Assembly (NCBI GenBank): GCA_019187185.1
Contig: JABAQU010000018.1
Coordinates: 1-64,000, forward strand
Reading direction: 5' to 3'
Origin: Steroidobacteraceae bacterium
Lineage (GTDB): Bacteria; Pseudomonadota; Gammaproteobacteria; Steroidobacterales; Steroidobacteraceae
Length of the DNA: 64,000 nucleotides
Shown piece by piece: positions 19,341-28,240 of this stretch. A program made the translations under genes and the position numbers. The notes under the pieces were generated by a model. It was not told where the DNA came from. It made no database searches and worked only from the letters and a program-made list of their open reading frames with translations. Within the stretch, counting starts at the first letter, position 1. The number at the start of each line of letters is the position of its first letter.

Positions 19341-20345
19341 TCAATCGTGCGACGACGCGAACGCGAGGATCGCCCCATTCATGGTTTTGTGGGCGGCCTT
19401 GCGGTCGAATCCGTCCGGGTCCGCACACAAGGCACGGGGCTTGATCAGGCCGCAGGGCGCCAGGAACGAGAAGTGTGTTGCACCCTTCAGTTCGTGCACT
19501 TCCGCGCCTGCACCCAGTCCATGCCTGATCGGCAGGATATTGGTGCCGTAGGGCACCGTCGTGTCGCGATTTCCAAACCACAATTGCACGGGTACGTGGA
19601 CCTCTCGCAAGCCGCCGTCAGTGAATGTGAATCCGAGACCCGGTGCGACAACTATCGCGGCCTTGATGCGCGGGTCAGTCCGGAACAGGCCGACATTGGC
19701 CGAGCCCCGCAGCAAGGGTGAACCAACGTGCTCGAGTGCCCTGCAGATGAACTCCCTGTCCTGCGCGCAGTGGCTTGCGATCCTGTCCATGTCAGGCCGT
19801 GCGCCGATCAGGGTCAGGACCGTAAACGCGCCGGCCGACATCCCGAATGCGCTCACTCTCGCGGCATCGACATGCGCCGCTCCGGGCCATGCTCCCAGCA
19901 TGTAGTCCAAGGTCGATCGCAGCTGCCCGGCCCGTTGGCTGAAAAGCATCGGCGACCCCTGCCGGGAGACGTCGGCACTGTTGTCCCCGATGTGCGTCGG
20001 GGCGGCCACCACGAAGCCGGCGCTCGCCATTTCCATGGCCAGATCCACGTGGCTCAAGGCGCCGCCGCCGTTGCCGTGCGAAATCACGAGGAGCGGCAAC
20101 TGGTGGCCTGCGATCGCACCGTTGCGGGAGATGCTCAACAACGAGTTCCCCACCAGGGTCGTGGGGGTCGCCCGCCCCGTCGTTGGATACCAGATCGCAA
20201 CGGCCATGGGTCCATTGGCAGTCTGGATCCCCCTGATCTGGAACCCCACCGGATGCTCGCTGCGCTGCGCATTGGCGAGCACGTAGATGAGGCTCGTCGC
20301 AGTCACGACGGACAGGGCGGACGCCGACGCCTTGAGCCAGTTCAT
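19341..20345 (-). CDS. Alpha/beta hydrolase, dienelactone-hydrolase / PAF-acetylhydrolase-like
   Basis: A 334-aa hydrolase with an N-terminal hydrophobic segment (residues 8-25) that may act as signal peptide or anchor. The oxyanion region is Val-Ile-Ser-His-Gly-Asn-Gly-Gly near residue 87, the nucleophile elbow Gly-Met-Ser-Ala-Gly is near 170, and a likely catalytic His is in Gly-Ala-Thr-His-Phe-Ser-Phe near 295. The start overlaps the stop of the MFS gene by 4 bases, so the two are coupled. Detoxification or export of an ester-type compound is a fair guess. Codon use (more AGG, GGA, TTG) differs from that of neighbours. Confidence 0.8.
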   Translation of the reverse strand: MNWLKASASALSVVTATSLIYVLANAQRSEHPVGFQIRGIQTANGPMAVAIWYPTTGRATPTTLVGNSLLSISRNGAIAGHQLPLLVISHGNGGGALSHVDLAMEMASAGFVVAAPTHIGDNSADVSRQGSPMLFSQRAGQLRSTLDYMLGAWPGAAHVDAARVSAFGMSAGAFTVLTLIGARPDMDRIASHCAQDREFICRALEHVGSPLLRGSANVGLFRTDPRIKAAIVVAPGLGFTFTDGGLREVHVPVQLWFGNRDTTVPYGTNILPIRHGLGAGAEVHELKGATHFSFLAPCGLIKPRALCADPDGFDRKAAHKTMNGAILAFASSHD

Positions 20346-21760
20346 GTGCGTGGTGAAGGCAACGACGCCGGGCCGGGCGCACGCAGTGCAACAAGTGCGC
20401 TGAATCCCAGCGCCAGGAGGGCGGCTGCAAAGGCTGCATGGGTGCCTGCCGCGATCGCCTCCACGCTTGCCATCGAGGCATCCAGCGAACCCGCCCGCGC
20501 CGCGAAAATGGCGCCCATCAGTGACGCACCGGTGATCAGGCCGAGGTTGCGCGAAAGGTTCAGCAGTCCCGAGGTCACGCCACGCTGGCTCGCATCGACG
20601 CCCGCGATGACCGCGGTATTGTTGGCGGCCTGGAAGACCGCGAAGCCCGCAGTGGTTGCCGCCAGAGGCACGACATAGGCGGGAATGCCGAGGTCGGGCG
20701 AAATCACGGCGAGGCCGAGCGTGCCGAGCGTCATCAAGCCGAGTCCGAGCAGGGTCATGGGCCCCGATCCGAACCGATCGACACTGCGGCCTGCCGGGAC
20801 TCCGGCGAGTGCTGCGACCAGTGGGCCGATCGTCATGACGAGGCCTGTTGCGGCGGGCGCAAGGTGCAGAGCGCCGCTCAGATAGAAGGGGCCGACGACC
20901 AATGTCGTCATTGCGACCGCCGAGGTCAAGCTGCTCATGGCAATGCCCGCCCTGACCGTCTCATTGCGAAGCAGGTGAGGGTGCACGAGTGGCGAACGCG
21001 CGATCTTCTGCATGCGCAGGAAAAGTGCAGCGCCGAGCGCAGCCGCGATCAGCAGGACGAGATTCAGAAGGCCGGCATGGCCCTTGCCGAGCGTCATGGC
21101 GAGGGCGTAGGCCGTCAGTGTGACCGCGAGCAACGTTGACCCCCGTAGGTCGAAGTCGGGCCGGGCATGACGAGGCGCATCGGGGGGCAAGCGCAGGGCG
21201 AGCGCGAATGCCGAAATTCCGAGCGGGACGTTGACCAGGAAAATGGCAGGCCACCCCCAACCCGCAATGAGCAGGCCGCCGAGGGACGGCCCGAGTGCCG
21301 TGCCCAGGGCAGAGGTCGTACCGAGGAAGCCCATGGCGATGCCGGAACGCGCCGGTGGCACGAGGTCGGTTGCCAATGCCACCGCAAGCGCCATCAAGAC
21401 TGCTGCGCCCAGGCCCTGGACCGCGCGCGCCGTGATCAACATCCAGAGCTGCGTCGAAGTTGCGCAGGCGACCGAGGCAATCGTGAAGAGCGCGATACCC
21501 GCCATCATGAGTCGCCGGCGCCCGATCAGGTCGCCGAGCCGTCCCACGCTGACGACCAGGACCGTGACCGCAAGGAGGTATGCAAGGACCACCCATTGAA
21601 CGGCCTGAACGGATGACCGGAAAGTTTCGACGAGGGTGGGCAGCGCGATGTTGGCAATGCTTGTCCCGAGCGACGACATCAGCATCGCCGACGCGAGGAA
21701 GACCATCGCGCGAGTGGTGTGCTGCCGTGGGGGACGGGACGGATGAGGGGAGTCGGGCAT
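20342..21760 (-). CDS. MFS drug-efflux transporter, DHA2 (EmrB/QacA) type
   Basis: A 472-aa inner-membrane proton antiporter with about 14 hydrophobic helices. Motif A (Gly-Arg-Leu-Gly-Asp-Leu-Ile-Gly-Arg-Arg-Arg) is in the loop between helices 2 and 3. The first helix contains Met-Ser-Ser-Leu-Gly-Thr-Ser-Ile-Ala-Asn-Ile-Ala-Leu-Pro-Thr, the usual DHA2 opening. It is divergent from a LysR regulator and coupled to a hydrolase gene, a standard regulator-plus-efflux cassette. No adaptor (EmrA-like) gene is present. The substrate is unknown. Confidence 0.9.
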   Translation of the reverse strand: MPDSPHPSRPPRQHTTRAMVFLASAMLMSSLGTSIANIALPTLVETFRSSVQAVQWVVLAYLLAVTVLVVSVGRLGDLIGRRRLMMAGIALFTIASVACATSTQLWMLITARAVQGLGAAVLMALAVALATDLVPPARSGIAMGFLGTTSALGTALGPSLGGLLIAGWGWPAIFLVNVPLGISAFALALRLPPDAPRHARPDFDLRGSTLLAVTLTAYALAMTLGKGHAGLLNLVLLIAAALGAALFLRMQKIARSPLVHPHLLRNETVRAGIAMSSLTSAVAMTTLVVGPFYLSGALHLAPAATGLVMTIGPLVAALAGVPAGRSVDRFGSGPMTLLGLGLMTLGTLGLAVISPDLGIPAYVVPLAATTAGFAVFQAANNTAVIAGVDASQRGVTSGLLNLSRNLGLITGASLMGAIFAARAGSLDASMASVEAIAAGTHAAFAAALLALGFSALVALRAPGPASLPSPRT

Positions 21761-21867
21761 GGTGCGGCTTCTCCGGTGTGCAGGTGCCAGCGGACGAGAC
21801 AGGAGCCAAGGCGTGACCCGGACAGACTAGGCTCGCGGGAAAGAGGGCGGAAGGCGCACGGGTCGAA

Positions 21868-21881
21868 ATGAATCAGTGCAT
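21868..21881. promoter_or_regulatory. Possible LysR-type operator (ATG-N8-CAT)
   Basis: A 14-base interrupted dyad in the 160-base gap between the divergent MFS and LysR genes, 40 bases upstream of the regulator start. The spacing and location fit a LysR-type box, but the arms are only three bases and could be chance. Confidence 0.25.
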
Positions 21882-21920
21882 CCAACGCCATGCCACCCGG
21901 ATTCGTGGTATTCCTCCGCC

Positions 21921-22820
21921 ATGACCATGCCTGACCTGAATCTGCTCGTGACCATGAACGCTCTGCTGAGCGAGGGGAGCGTCGCGGGAGCGGCGCGCAA
22001 GCTCCGGCTGAGCCCCTCGGCCATGAGCAGGGCATTGGCGCGGCTTCGATACGAGACGGGAGACCCTCTGCTGGTCCGTGCTGGCCGAGGCCTCGTGCCT
22101 ACGCCGCGAGCACTGGAATTGCGCGATCAGGTGCGGCGCGTCGTGCACGAGGCACAAGCCGTCCTGCGTCCGGCCTTCAAACTCGACCTCGGAACGCTCA
22201 CGAGGGAATTTGCGATCCGCAGCAGCGAAGGCTTCGTTGAGACCTTCGGGTCGGCGATTCTTGCACGCGTTGCCCGCGAAGCGCCGGGCGTCGGTCTCAG
22301 GTTCCTTCCCAAGACAGACAAGGACAGCACACCCTTGCGGGAAGGCAGCATCGATCTCGAGACCGGAGTCACCAGCAAGGAGATGGGACCGGAGATCCAC
22401 GTCCGGGGTCTTTTCCGGGACAGGTTCGTCGGTATCGTTCGAGAGCAGCATCCACTGACCATCGGGAGGCTGACCGCAGCGAGATACGCGAATGCCGAAC
22501 ACGTGCTGATTGCGAGGCGCGGACTGGAGATGGCGCCGGTGGACGAAGCACTGGGAAAGCTGGGATTGGAGCGGAGGGGCAAGGTCACGGTGGGCGGATT
22601 CTCGCCGGCCATCATGATGGCCCGGGAATCGGACCTCGTGGCTACAGTTCCCGAGAAGCACACTCTGGGTCTCTGCAAGGGCCTGCGCCGACTGCCGCTG
22701 CCGATGCCGGTACCCCCGTTCATGATTTCGCTGTTCTGGCACCCGCGTCTCGATGCCGACCCCGCACATCGCTGGTTGCGATCAATCATCGTGGACGCCT
22801 GCCGGACCGATGCGGCGTGA
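21921..22820 (+). CDS. LysR-family transcriptional regulator
   Basis: A 299-aa regulator. The N-terminal winged helix (about 5-65) carries [57 protein letters not shown], and a periplasmic-binding-protein-like effector domain follows. It is likely to control the divergent MFS/hydrolase pair. ATG at 21921 places the helix-turn-helix at its normal distance from the N-terminus. Use of AGG, GGA and TTG codons is higher than in flanking genes, which hints at recent acquisition of the islet. Confidence 0.9.
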   Translation: MTMPDLNLLVTMNALLSEGSVAGAARKLRLSPSAMSRALARLRYETGDPLLVRAGRGLVPTPRALELRDQVRRVVHEAQAVLRPAFKLDLGTLTREFAIRSSEGFVETFGSAILARVAREAPGVGLRFLPKTDKDSTPLREGSIDLETGVTSKEMGPEIHVRGLFRDRFVGIVREQHPLTIGRLTAARYANAEHVLIARRGLEMAPVDEALGKLGLERRGKVTVGGFSPAIMMARESDLVATVPEKHTLGLCKGLRRLPLPMPVPPFMISLFWHPRLDADPAHRWLRSIIVDACRTDAA

Positions 22821-22836
22821 CTGAAGGTATCGAGGC

Positions 22837-22856
22837 GGTTGCGCGCACCCGCAACC
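22837..22856 (+). terminator. Hairpin after the LysR gene
   Basis: Perfect 7-bp stem 22837-22843 (ggttgcg) with 22850-22856 (cgcaacc) and a 6-base loop, starting 17 bases after the LysR stop. Extra flanking G/C bases can extend it with one bulge. There is no T-run, so it is a moderate candidate only. Confidence 0.4.
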
Positions 22857-23023
22857 CGCGCTGGTGGCTGGCAGGCGCGTGTCCGACCGCTCCTGCTCGA
22901 ATGTGCCGGCGATCCGCGGGTGATCCGGGTGCCAAGCCAGCTGTAACACATTGATTGCAATGGACAAGATCGCGGGACACGGCCGGATTCGCTAAACTTC
23001 CATGTTTGGACGATTCCGCTTCC

Positions 23024-24364
23024 ATGCCAGGCCGCTACCTACTCAAGACCTTCGGTTGCCAGATGAACGAGTACGACTCCGCTCGCATGGCGGACGTACT
23101 GCACGCGACCGGGGGCTACGAGCCGACGACGGATCCGTCGCTCGCGGACCTCCTCTTGATGAACACGTGCTCGGTGCGGGAGAAGGCCGAGGACAAGGTG
23201 TACTCGCTGCTCGGCGAATGGCGGCTGCAGAAGCTCGAGCGGCCCGGGGTCCTGATCGGCGTCGCCGGCTGTGTCGCGAGCCAGGAAGGCGAGGCGATCA
23301 TCGCGCGCGCACCCTTCGTCGATCTCGTGTTCGGCCCGCAGACCGTGCACCGGCTCCCGGACATGATCGGCACGGTCAGGCGCACGGGCCGCCCGGTCGT
23401 CGACGTGAGCTTTCCGGAGATCGAGAAGTTCGACCACCTGCCCGCACCCCGGGCCGAGGGCGCCACTGCCTTCGTCTCGATCATGGAGGGCTGCAGCAAG
23501 TACTGCAGCTTCTGCGTCGTGCCCTACACGCGCGGCGACGAAGTGAGCCGACCGTTCGCGAGTGTGGTCGCGGAAGTCGAGCAACTCGCGGCGCAGGGCG
23601 TCGCCGAAGTCACGCTCCTCGGCCAGAACGTCAACGCCTACGCCGGCCGGATGGCCGACGGTGCACAGGTCGACCTCGCGACACTGATCCACCATGTTGC
23701 GGCAGTGCGCGGCATCGAGCGTATCCGCTTCACGACCTCGCATCCGCTCGAGTTCACCGACAGCCTGATCGAGGCGTACGCGAACGTGCCGCAGCTCGCG
23801 AACCACCTGCACCTGCCCGTGCAGAGCGGCTCGGACCGCATCCTCGCGCTGATGAAGCGCGGCTATACCACGCTCGAGTACAAGGCGAAGCTGCGCCGGC
23901 TGCGCGCGGTGCGCCCCGACATCGCGGTGAGCACCGACATCATCGTGGGTTTCCCCGGCGAGACCGCGCGCGACTTCGAAGCGACGCTCGCGCTCGTGCG
24001 GGACGCCGGCTTCGACCAGTCCTACAGTTTCCTCTACAGCCGCCGGCCCGGTACGCCGGCCGCCTCATTGCCCGACGACGTGTCGCACGAGGAAAAGCAG
24101 CAGCGCCTCGCCCGCCTGCAGGCGCAGCTCGATGCCCAAGCGCGCGCGATCAGCGAATCGATGGTCGGTAGCGTGCAGCGCGTGCTCGTCGAGCGCCCGG
24201 CGAAGAAGGACGCGCGCGAGCTCGCCGGTCGCACCGGGAACAACCGCTGGGTGAATTTCCCCGGTCCCGCCGGGCTCACCGGCCAGTTCGTCGATGTCGT
24301 CGTTACCGCGGCGCTGAAGAACTCGCTGCGCGGCCGGCTCGTCGGCCGCGAGGCCGCGGCATGA
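23024..24364 (+). CDS. miaB: tRNA-2-methylthio-N6-dimethylallyladenosine synthase
   Basis: A 446-aa radical-SAM methylthiotransferase that adds the 2-methylthio group to i6A37 of tRNA. It binds one Fe-S cluster through N-terminal Cys 12 and two further Cys (near 48 and 82), and the radical-SAM cluster through Cys157-x3-Cys161-x2-Cys164 (Gly-Cys-Ser-Lys-Tyr-Cys-Ser-Phe-Cys). A C-terminal TRAM domain follows. The ATG at 23024 gives the usual N-terminus; upstream in-frame ATGs lack support. It heads the coupled set miaB-phoH-ybeY-corC-lnt-htrA. The 203 bases upstream hold only the LysR-side hairpin and no clear promoter. Confidence 0.96.
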   Translation: MPGRYLLKTFGCQMNEYDSARMADVLHATGGYEPTTDPSLADLLLMNTCSVREKAEDKVYSLLGEWRLQKLERPGVLIGVAGCVASQEGEAIIARAPFVDLVFGPQTVHRLPDMIGTVRRTGRPVVDVSFPEIEKFDHLPAPRAEGATAFVSIMEGCSKYCSFCVVPYTRGDEVSRPFASVVAEVEQLAAQGVAEVTLLGQNVNAYAGRMADGAQVDLATLIHHVAAVRGIERIRFTTSHPLEFTDSLIEAYANVPQLANHLHLPVQSGSDRILALMKRGYTTLEYKAKLRRLRAVRPDIAVSTDIIVGFPGETARDFEATLALVRDAGFDQSYSFLYSRRPGTPAASLPDDVSHEEKQQRLARLQAQLDAQARAISESMVGSVQRVLVERPAKKDARELAGRTGNNRWVNFPGPAGLTGQFVDVVVTAALKNSLRGRLVGREAAA

Positions 24365-25371
24365 CGCGGGCCGCGGTGCAGGCCGTACACGAGTTCGAGC
24401 TGGAGCCGGCGGACAATCAGCGCCTCGCGGGCCTGTGCGGCCCGCTCGACGAGAACCTGAAGCTCGTCGAATCGCGGCTCGGCGTGCAGATCCGCCGCCG
24501 TGGCAACGTGTTTCGCGTCTCGGGCGAGCAGGCCGATGCGGCCGAGAGCGTGCTGCGCGACCTGTATGAACACGGCACGGATCCCGCGGGCGGCGCGACG
24601 CCCGAGGAAGTGCATCTCGCGCTGCGTGAACGTGAGCGCGATGCGGAGCCGCGCGACCGGCCGCTGCATCCCGAGATCGGCGGCGACGACGACGTCGCGG
24701 GCGCTGGCGCGAGCCTGCGCGTGCCGCGCGGCCTGATCCGCGCGCGCGGGCCGCACCAGCGCGAGTACGTGCGCAGCATCCTCGGGCGCGACCTGACCTT
24801 CGGCATCGGGCCCGCCGGCACCGGCAAGACCTATCTCGCGGTCGCCTGCGCCGTGGAGGCGCTGCACGCCGATCGCGTGCGTCGCATCGTGCTCGTGCGT
24901 CCCGCCGTGGAAGCCGGCGAACGGCTCGGCTTCCTGCCGGGGGACCTCACGCAGAAGGTCGACCCGTACCTGCGCCCGATGTACGACGCGCTGTACGAGA
25001 TGATGGGCTTCGACAAGGTGGCACGCTACATCGAGCGCAACGTGATCGAGGTCGCGCCGCTCGCGTTCATGCGCGGCCGCTCGCTCAACGATTCGTTCGT
25101 GATCCTCGACGAGGCGCAGAACACGACGATCGAGCAAATGAAAATGTTCCTGACGCGCATCGGCTTCGGCTCGAAAGCCGTCGTCACCGGCGATGTCACG
25201 CAGACCGATCTGCCGACTGGCAAGCCCTCGGGATTGCGCCACGTGATCGACGTGCTGCGCGGGGTCGACGGCGTCGCCTTCGCCTTCTTCGATTCGCAGG
25301 ATGTCGTGCGCCACCCGCTGGTGCAGCGCATCGTGCAGGCCTACGAAGCGCGCGGCGGACCGGAACGATGA
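24361..25371 (+). CDS. ybeZ: PhoH-like ATPase (YbeZ)
   Basis: A 336-aa cytosolic P-loop ATPase; in the family, YbeZ partners YbeY in ribosome/RNA quality control. An N-terminal KH-like region (about 15-80) precedes Walker A Gly150-Pro-Ala-Gly-Thr-Gly-Lys-Thr157 and the Walker B Phe-Val-Ile-Leu-Asp-Glu-Ala-Gln-Asn near 250. ATG overlaps the miaB stop by 4 bases and the stop overlaps ybeY by 4 bases, so the three are translationally coupled. Confidence 0.95.
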   Translation: MTRAAVQAVHEFELEPADNQRLAGLCGPLDENLKLVESRLGVQIRRRGNVFRVSGEQADAAESVLRDLYEHGTDPAGGATPEEVHLALRERERDAEPRDRPLHPEIGGDDDVAGAGASLRVPRGLIRARGPHQREYVRSILGRDLTFGIGPAGTGKTYLAVACAVEALHADRVRRIVLVRPAVEAGERLGFLPGDLTQKVDPYLRPMYDALYEMMGFDKVARYIERNVIEVAPLAFMRGRSLNDSFVILDEAQNTTIEQMKMFLTRIGFGSKAVVTGDVTQTDLPTGKPSGLRHVIDVLRGVDGVAFAFFDSQDVVRHPLVQRIVQAYEARGGPER

Positions 25372-25856
25372 CCCGGTCGGGAGCGTCGCCACTGCGGCTC
25401 GATGTGACACGCGGCGTGCGCGCCTGGGCGCCGCCGCAAGCGGCGATGACCCGCTGGGCTGCCACGGCGCTCGGCCGGCGAGGCGCCGGACGCGAAGTCG
25501 CGGTGCGGGTCGTCGCGCCCCGCGAAAGCCGGCGCCTGAATGCCCTGTGGCGCGGCAAGGACAAGCCCACCAACGTGCTCGCGTTCCCGGCGGCTGCGGG
25601 GGCGGCCGGGAGGGTGCGACGCGGTACTGCGCGTGCGCTGGGCGATCTCGTGATCTGCGCGGCCATCGTGCGCGCCGAGGCGCGCGAGCAGCGCAAGCCG
25701 CTCACGGCTCACTGGGCGCACCTCGTCGTGCACGGCACGCTGCATCTTGCGGGTTACGACCATGTGCGCGATGCGGATGCCGCACGCATGGAACGCCGCG
25801 AGATCGCGGTGCTGCGGCGGCTCGGCATCCCGAATCCCTACCTCTCCGGAACCTGA
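25368..25856 (+). CDS. ybeY: Endoribonuclease YbeY (rRNA maturation factor)
   Basis: A 162-aa zinc-dependent RNase for 16S rRNA 3' processing and 70S quality control. The signature His-Gly-Thr-Leu-His-Leu-Ala-Gly-Tyr-Asp-His (three metal-binding His) lies near residues 121-131. The Asn-Val-Leu-Ala-Phe-Pro strand near 65 is also typical. It is overlapped by phoH at its start and separated from corC by one base. Confidence 0.95.
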   Translation: MTRSGASPLRLDVTRGVRAWAPPQAAMTRWAATALGRRGAGREVAVRVVAPRESRRLNALWRGKDKPTNVLAFPAAAGAAGRVRRGTARALGDLVICAAIVRAEAREQRKPLTAHWAHLVVHGTLHLAGYDHVRDADAARMERREIAVLRRLGIPNPYLSGT

Positions 25857-25857
25857 C

Positions 25858-26748
25858 ATGCCCCTGGACAAGAGCGATCCCACCGATGGCAATGTCACCG
25901 GCCGCTGGCTGAGGCGCCTGAAGCGGACGGTGGCCGGCGTGCCCGAGGACCGCGAGTCCCTGCTCGACAGCCTGCGCCAGGCGAATGCGCGCGGGCTCCT
26001 CGATGCCGATGCGCTCGGCATGATCGAGGGCGTGCTCGATGTGGCCGACCTGCGCGTGCGCGACATCATGGTGCCGCGCGCGCAGATGGTGTTCGTGCGC
26101 CGCAACGACCCGCCGTCGGTCACGTTGCCGACCGTCGTCGAGTCGGGGCATTCGCGCTTTCCGGTGATGGACGACGACCGCGACGACATCGTCGGCATCC
26201 TGCTCGCGAAGGACCTGCTGCGCGTCTACGCCGAGGGCGGCGCCGCGCAGTTCGACATCCGCGAGTGCATGCGGCCGGCGGTATTCGTGCCCGAGGCGAA
26301 GCGCGTCAACGTACTGCTGAAGGAATTTCGCGGCAACCGCAATCACATGGCGATCGTCGTCGACGAGTACGGCGGCGTGTCGGGCCTCGTCACGATCGAG
26401 GATGTCATCGAGCAGATCGTCGGCGAGATCGACGACGAGTTCGACGTCGAGGAGGACGTCAACATCCGCCGCGACGCCGAACGCCAGTACACGGTGCGCG
26501 GCGTCACGCTGATCGAGGAATTCAACGAGTACTTCGGCACCCAGTTTTCCGACGACGAGTTCGATACCGTCGCGGGACTCGTGATGAAGGAGTTCGGCCG
26601 CCTGCCGCGCCGCGGTGAAACGGTGTCGATCGCGGGCATCGAGTTTCGCGTCATGCGGGCCGATCGTCGGCGCGTCGAAAGCCTGCGCGTCGCGACACCC
26701 ACCGACGTGCTGCCGCCCGAGGAACGGGCTGCACGTGGCGAGGGCTGA
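25858..26748 (+). CDS. corC: CorC/YbeX family CBS-domain protein
   Basis: A 296-aa soluble protein with two CBS domains (about 70-195, including Asp-Ile-Met-Val-Pro-Arg-Ala-Gln-Met) and a C-terminal CorC/HlyC domain (about 205-290). The family is tied to Mg2+/Co2+ homeostasis and, with YbeY/YbeZ, to ribosome maintenance. The acidic stretch Asp-Asp-Glu-Phe-Asp-Val-Glu-Glu-Asp between the parts is usual. ATG starts one base after the ybeY stop; the end overlaps lnt by 14 bases. Confidence 0.94.
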   Translation: MPLDKSDPTDGNVTGRWLRRLKRTVAGVPEDRESLLDSLRQANARGLLDADALGMIEGVLDVADLRVRDIMVPRAQMVFVRRNDPPSVTLPTVVESGHSRFPVMDDDRDDIVGILLAKDLLRVYAEGGAAQFDIRECMRPAVFVPEAKRVNVLLKEFRGNRNHMAIVVDEYGGVSGLVTIEDVIEQIVGEIDDEFDVEEDVNIRRDAERQYTVRGVTLIEEFNEYFGTQFSDDEFDTVAGLVMKEFGRLPRRGETVSIAGIEFRVMRADRRRVESLRVATPTDVLPPEERAARGEG

Positions 26749-28240
26749 GGCGACGCGCCGTCGCCTGCGCCTCGTGGCCGCCGCCGCCGCGGGCGCGTCG
26801 GTGGCGCTCGCGTTCGCCCCGCTTGGCCTGTGGCCGTTCGCGATTCTCGGTCCCGCGGTCCTCATCGCATTGTGGGACGGCGCCGCGCCGCGCGCGGCGG
26901 CCGCGCTCGGCTTCTGGTTCAATGCGGGGACTTTCGCGGCGGGCACGTACTGGCTCTACATCAGCATTCATGTCTTCGGCGCGGCGCCGGTGTGGATCGC
27001 ATTCCTGCTGATGCTCGGGCTCGTCGCGATCATGGGCGGCTACCATGCGGCGCTCGGCTATGCGGTGGCGCGCTGGCTGCCCGCGCGCGGCGCCTGGCGT
27101 TGGCTCGCGGGAATTCCCGCCGCGTGGCTGCTCGTCGAATGGCTGCGGGGCTGGTTCCTGTCGGGCTTTTCGTGGCTGTCGCTCGGTTACTCGCAGACCG
27201 ACACGGTGCTCGCGCGGCTCGCGCCGGTCGGCGGCGTGTACCTGCTGTCCGCGATGCTCCTCGTGATGGCCGGTGCGCTCGTCATGCTCATTCGTGTCCG
27301 CGGGGCGCGCGCGCGCGGCGTGGCGCTCGCTGCGCTCGTGATTCCCTGGCTCGCGGCGCTCGCGCTCGATCGTGACTGGACGCGGCCGGTGGGGCCGCCC
27401 GTGGGCGTCGCGGTGCTGCAGGGCGCGATCCCGCAGGACATCAAGTGGCTCGAGGCGAATCGCGAGACGACGCTCGAGCTGTACGCGAAGCTCACGCGCG
27501 AGGCGCTGGGCGAGCCGCTGATCGTGATGCCGGAGTCGGCATTGCCGGACCTCGCCAACAATCTCGTGCCGTTTCTCGGCCGGCTCTACAGCGAGGCGAG
27601 CGCACGCGGCTCCGCGCTCGTGCTCGGCCTCGTGCGCGCCTCCGACGACGGCACGCGCTACTTCAACTCGGTGGCCGCGCTCGGCGAGCAGGGCGTGCAG
27701 TGGTACGACAAACATCACCTCGTGCCGTTCGCGGAATTCTTTCCCGTGCCCGCGTTCGTGCGCCGGTGGCTGCGGCTGATGAGCCTGCCCTATTCGGATT
27801 TCACGCGCGGGGCCGCCGTGCAGCCGCCGCTCGAGGCCGCAGGTCTCGCGCTCGCGGCGGGCATCTGTTACGAGGATGCCTACGGCAGTACGCTCGCGCG
27901 CGAGATCGCCGGTGCCGATGCACTCGTCAACGTCACGAACGATGCCTGGTTCGGCCACTCGACCGCGCGCTTCCAGCATTTCCAGATTGCGCGGCTGCGG
28001 GCCATCGAATCCGGGCGCTTCATGGTGCGTGCCGCGAACGACGGCATTTCCGCGGTGATCGGGCCCCGGGGCGAGGTCGTCGCGGAGGCCCCCGAGTACA
28101 CGGCAACCGTGCTGCGGACATCCATCACGCCGCGCCGCGGCCTGCCGCCCTATGCCCGCATCGGCAATTACGGAATCGTCACGCTCGCGGGGCTCTTCCT
28201 GGCCGCGGCGCTCTACACGCAAACGAGGCGCAGGACATGA
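26735..28240 (+). CDS. lnt: Apolipoprotein N-acyltransferase
   Basis: A 501-aa inner-membrane enzyme that adds the third acyl chain to lipoproteins. Five to seven N-terminal hydrophobic helices (to about residue 205) are followed by a periplasmic nitrilase-fold domain with the Glu-Lys-Cys triad in Pro-Glu-Ser-Ala-Leu, Tyr-Asp-Lys-His-His-Leu-Val-Pro-Phe and Gly-Ile-Cys-Tyr-Glu, and a last helix near the C-terminus. I chose the GTG at 26735, which overlaps corC, because it gives normal length. The stop overlaps the next gene's ATG. Confidence 0.94.
   Translation: MARAEATRRRLRLVAAAAAGASVALAFAPLGLWPFAILGPAVLIALWDGAAPRAAAALGFWFNAGTFAAGTYWLYISIHVFGAAPVWIAFLLMLGLVAIMGGYHAALGYAVARWLPARGAWRWLAGIPAAWLLVEWLRGWFLSGFSWLSLGYSQTDTVLARLAPVGGVYLLSAMLLVMAGALVMLIRVRGARARGVALAALVIPWLAALALDRDWTRPVGPPVGVAVLQGAIPQDIKWLEANRETTLELYAKLTREALGEPLIVMPESALPDLANNLVPFLGRLYSEASARGSALVLGLVRASDDGTRYFNSVAALGEQGVQWYDKHHLVPFAEFFPVPAFVRRWLRLMSLPYSDFTRGAAVQPPLEAAGLALAAGICYEDAYGSTLAREIAGADALVNVTNDAWFGHSTARFQHFQIARLRAIESGRFMVRAANDGISAVIGPRGEVVAEAPEYTATVLRTSITPRRGLPPYARIGNYGIVTLAGLFLAAALYTQTRRRT

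Noticed and set aside
26651..28222. A 523-codon minus-strand frame opposite lnt
   Set aside because: lnt has clear catalytic motifs on the plus strand; the opposite frame is low-complexity Arg/Glu/His sequence.
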